DNA from: Bacteroidales bacterium
GTDB taxonomy: Bacteria > Bacteroidota > Bacteroidia > Bacteroidales > UBA12077
Assembly: GCA_030156305.1 (NCBI GenBank)
Contig: JASGMZ010000202.1
Location: forward strand, 1-5,523
DNA length: 5,523 nt
Direction of reading: 5' to 3'
The notes below the pieces were generated by a model, which worked only from the letters and a program-made list of their open reading frames with translations, searched no databases and was not told where the DNA came from. Numbering within the stretch: position 1 is the first letter of the stretch; the number at the start of each line of letters is the position of its first letter. Both the position numbers and the translations under genes were made by a program. Shown one piece after another: positions 5,128-5,523 of this stretch.

Positions 5128-5175
5128 TATAATGCATTAGCATTATTAATTATTATATTTTCATTAAGTTTTTTT

Positions 5176-5364
5176 ATGCCAACAGGGTATCAGATAAAAG
5201 AACAGGAAGCTGCCTACTATTTAACTTTTCAAGTAGTATTTTGGTTCGATATATTTACACGAAAAGTTTATCGGGATAATATAATCATCGAAAGTTTAAA
5301 ATATTGCCAGCAAGAGATTATGAATCTAATTTTAGTTGATTTTAGATGGGAAACAGTAAAATGA
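5176..5364 (+). pseudogene. truncated REP-associated tyrosine transposase (RAYT), N-terminal part
   Basis: Residues 1-46 (YQIKEQEAAYYLTFQVVFWFDIFTRKVYRDNIIIESLKYCQQ) match what I know of the start of Bacteroidota RAYT / Y1-type transposases: the first beta strand LTFQVV, then DIFTR and a helix ending SLKYCQ. Full proteins continue with a strand and the HUH metal-binding motif (usually NHVH), then the catalytic tyrosine. None of that is present. The last 16 residues (EIMNLILVDFRWETVK) do not fit the family, and the frame stops at 5362-5364, one base before the right-end hairpin. An internal deletion after about 5305 is the simplest explanation. It cannot be a working transposase, but the DNA ends it would act on are still in place. 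Confidence 0.65.
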
Positions 5365-5365
5365 T

Positions 5366-5422
5366 GAAAAATTACAAATTTTTCGAAAAGCACAAGCAGA
5401 ATTGTACATTCCGTTTAGCAGT
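5366..5422 (-). repeat. right REP-like end, inverted relative to the left
   Basis: Read on the minus strand from 5422: ACTGCTAAA leads into CGGAAT-GTACA-ATTCTG (5397-5413, one G-T pair). After a spacer comes GAAAAATT-TGT-AATTTTTC (5366-5384), an 8-bp perfect stem with the same TGT loop as the left end. The order, spacing and lead sequence mirror the left end, although the stems have diverged in sequence while keeping their pairing. Confidence 0.65.
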
Positions 5423-5424
5423 GA

Positions 5425-5523
5425 GATATCCTTTTTTATATTCGATGGCAAGGTAGCGGTAACATACCCGTAGTTGTCCAGTTCCACTTCAGCTAACCCT
5501 AAGTTTTTTAATTCTTTTTCAAG
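5425..5523 (-). pseudogene. pepT: peptidase T fragment, interrupted
   Basis: Read on the minus strand from the window edge, 33 codons give LEKELKNLGLAEVELDN...YVTATLPSNIKKDI. This closely follows the early part of peptidase T, a cytoplasmic zinc aminotripeptidase (about residues 35-67, compare LKEQLEEMGL...ATLPAN...GDIP in Escherichia coli). In the family the next residues lead to the metal-binding HVDTSPD motif. Here the frame instead enters the RAYT element (SLLNGMYNSA...) and stops at 5332-5334. The gene start lies to the right, outside the window. No later part of pepT is visible elsewhere in the window. As seen, the gene is broken before any catalytic residue. Confidence 0.7.

Larger units (their letters stand above)
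3804..5132 (+). pseudogene. DDE transposase catalytic part, C-terminus replaced
   Basis: This is the catalytic portion of an IS4-like transposase, read in the -1 frame from the A8 run. A separate start at ATG 4059 would lose about 85 conserved-looking residues. Counting from that Met, the likely acidic triad is D77 (GLIAIDPHR), D152 (LILADKEHF) and E256 in YQERWSIEDFF. The last fits the IS4-group Y-x2-R-x3-E signature, although its usual final lysine is glycine here. Joined through the frameshift, the product would be about 572 residues. The natural sequence seems to end at CYNAP (codon ending 5072). The remaining 19 residues, from LLSGNC to the stop, are encoded by the REP-like end of the next element. 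From memory of relatives the native tail should be longer, so the enzyme is probably inactive. Confidence 0.7.
5073..5424 (+). mobile_element. miniature RAYT element with inverted REP-like ends
   Basis: This unit of about 350 bp is bounded by related sequences in opposite orientation: TTGCTAAGCGGAA on the + strand at 5073-5085, and ACTGCTAAACGGAA on the minus strand at about 5409-5422. Each end carries two hairpins in the same order, most with a TGT loop. Between them lies only the N-terminal part of a REP-associated tyrosine transposase. Inverted REP pairs and a RAYT gene are the hallmark of REPIN/RAYT systems. With the catalytic part missing, this copy could move only if a full RAYT acted in trans. 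Both flanks are broken genes, the transposase on the left and pepT on the right. Exact ends are uncertain by a few bases. Confidence 0.65.

Overview
The window looks like Bacteroidota chromosome. The genes are AT-rich, have A/T-rich leaders, and their promoters resemble the TTG / TAnnTTTG type used by that phylum. The mobile elements also resemble Bacteroidota types. No replication, conjugation or phage genes are visible, so this reads as an accessory, repeat-rich region.

Left part (1-1020): a possible tiny ORF is followed by a gene for a secreted protein of unknown function (160-867) and then by a nested inverted repeat of about 135 bp. Middle part (1022-2790): two type II toxin-antitoxin (TA) modules lie in tandem on the + strand. 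The first is HicA/HicB (1089-1678). The second is a small acidic antitoxin with a RelE/ParE-type toxin (2180-2682). Their proteins are unrelated, but the two modules sit in the same non-coding frame. An identical 20-bp sequence with a TTTAAC-C-GTTAAA dyad lies 50-60 bp before each module. A related repeat, containing a long hairpin, begins at the stop codon of each toxin-antitoxin pair. This arrangement resembles gene cassettes, although neither an integrase gene nor a clear integron attC site is visible.

Non-coding block (2683-3414): more than 700 bp without a credible gene, rich in hairpins. It includes a 108-bp structure and a decayed member of a CCCGA...TCGGG palindrome family also found at 1692 and 1958.

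Right part (3415-5523): a nest of damaged mobile DNA. A DDE (IS4-like) transposase is split into two frames at a run of eight A, consistent with a -1 frameshift at A_AAA_AAA. Its C-terminus is replaced by the left end of a second element of about 350 bp (5073-5424). That element carries paired REP-like hairpins in inverted orientation at its ends and only the N-terminal part of a REP-associated tyrosine transposase (RAYT), so it looks like a non-autonomous derivative. Immediately beyond it, on the minus strand, is a fragment of peptidase T (pepT) whose reading frame is lost at the element boundary. The main points of interest are the shared frame around the TA modules and the miniature RAYT element with its two junctions.
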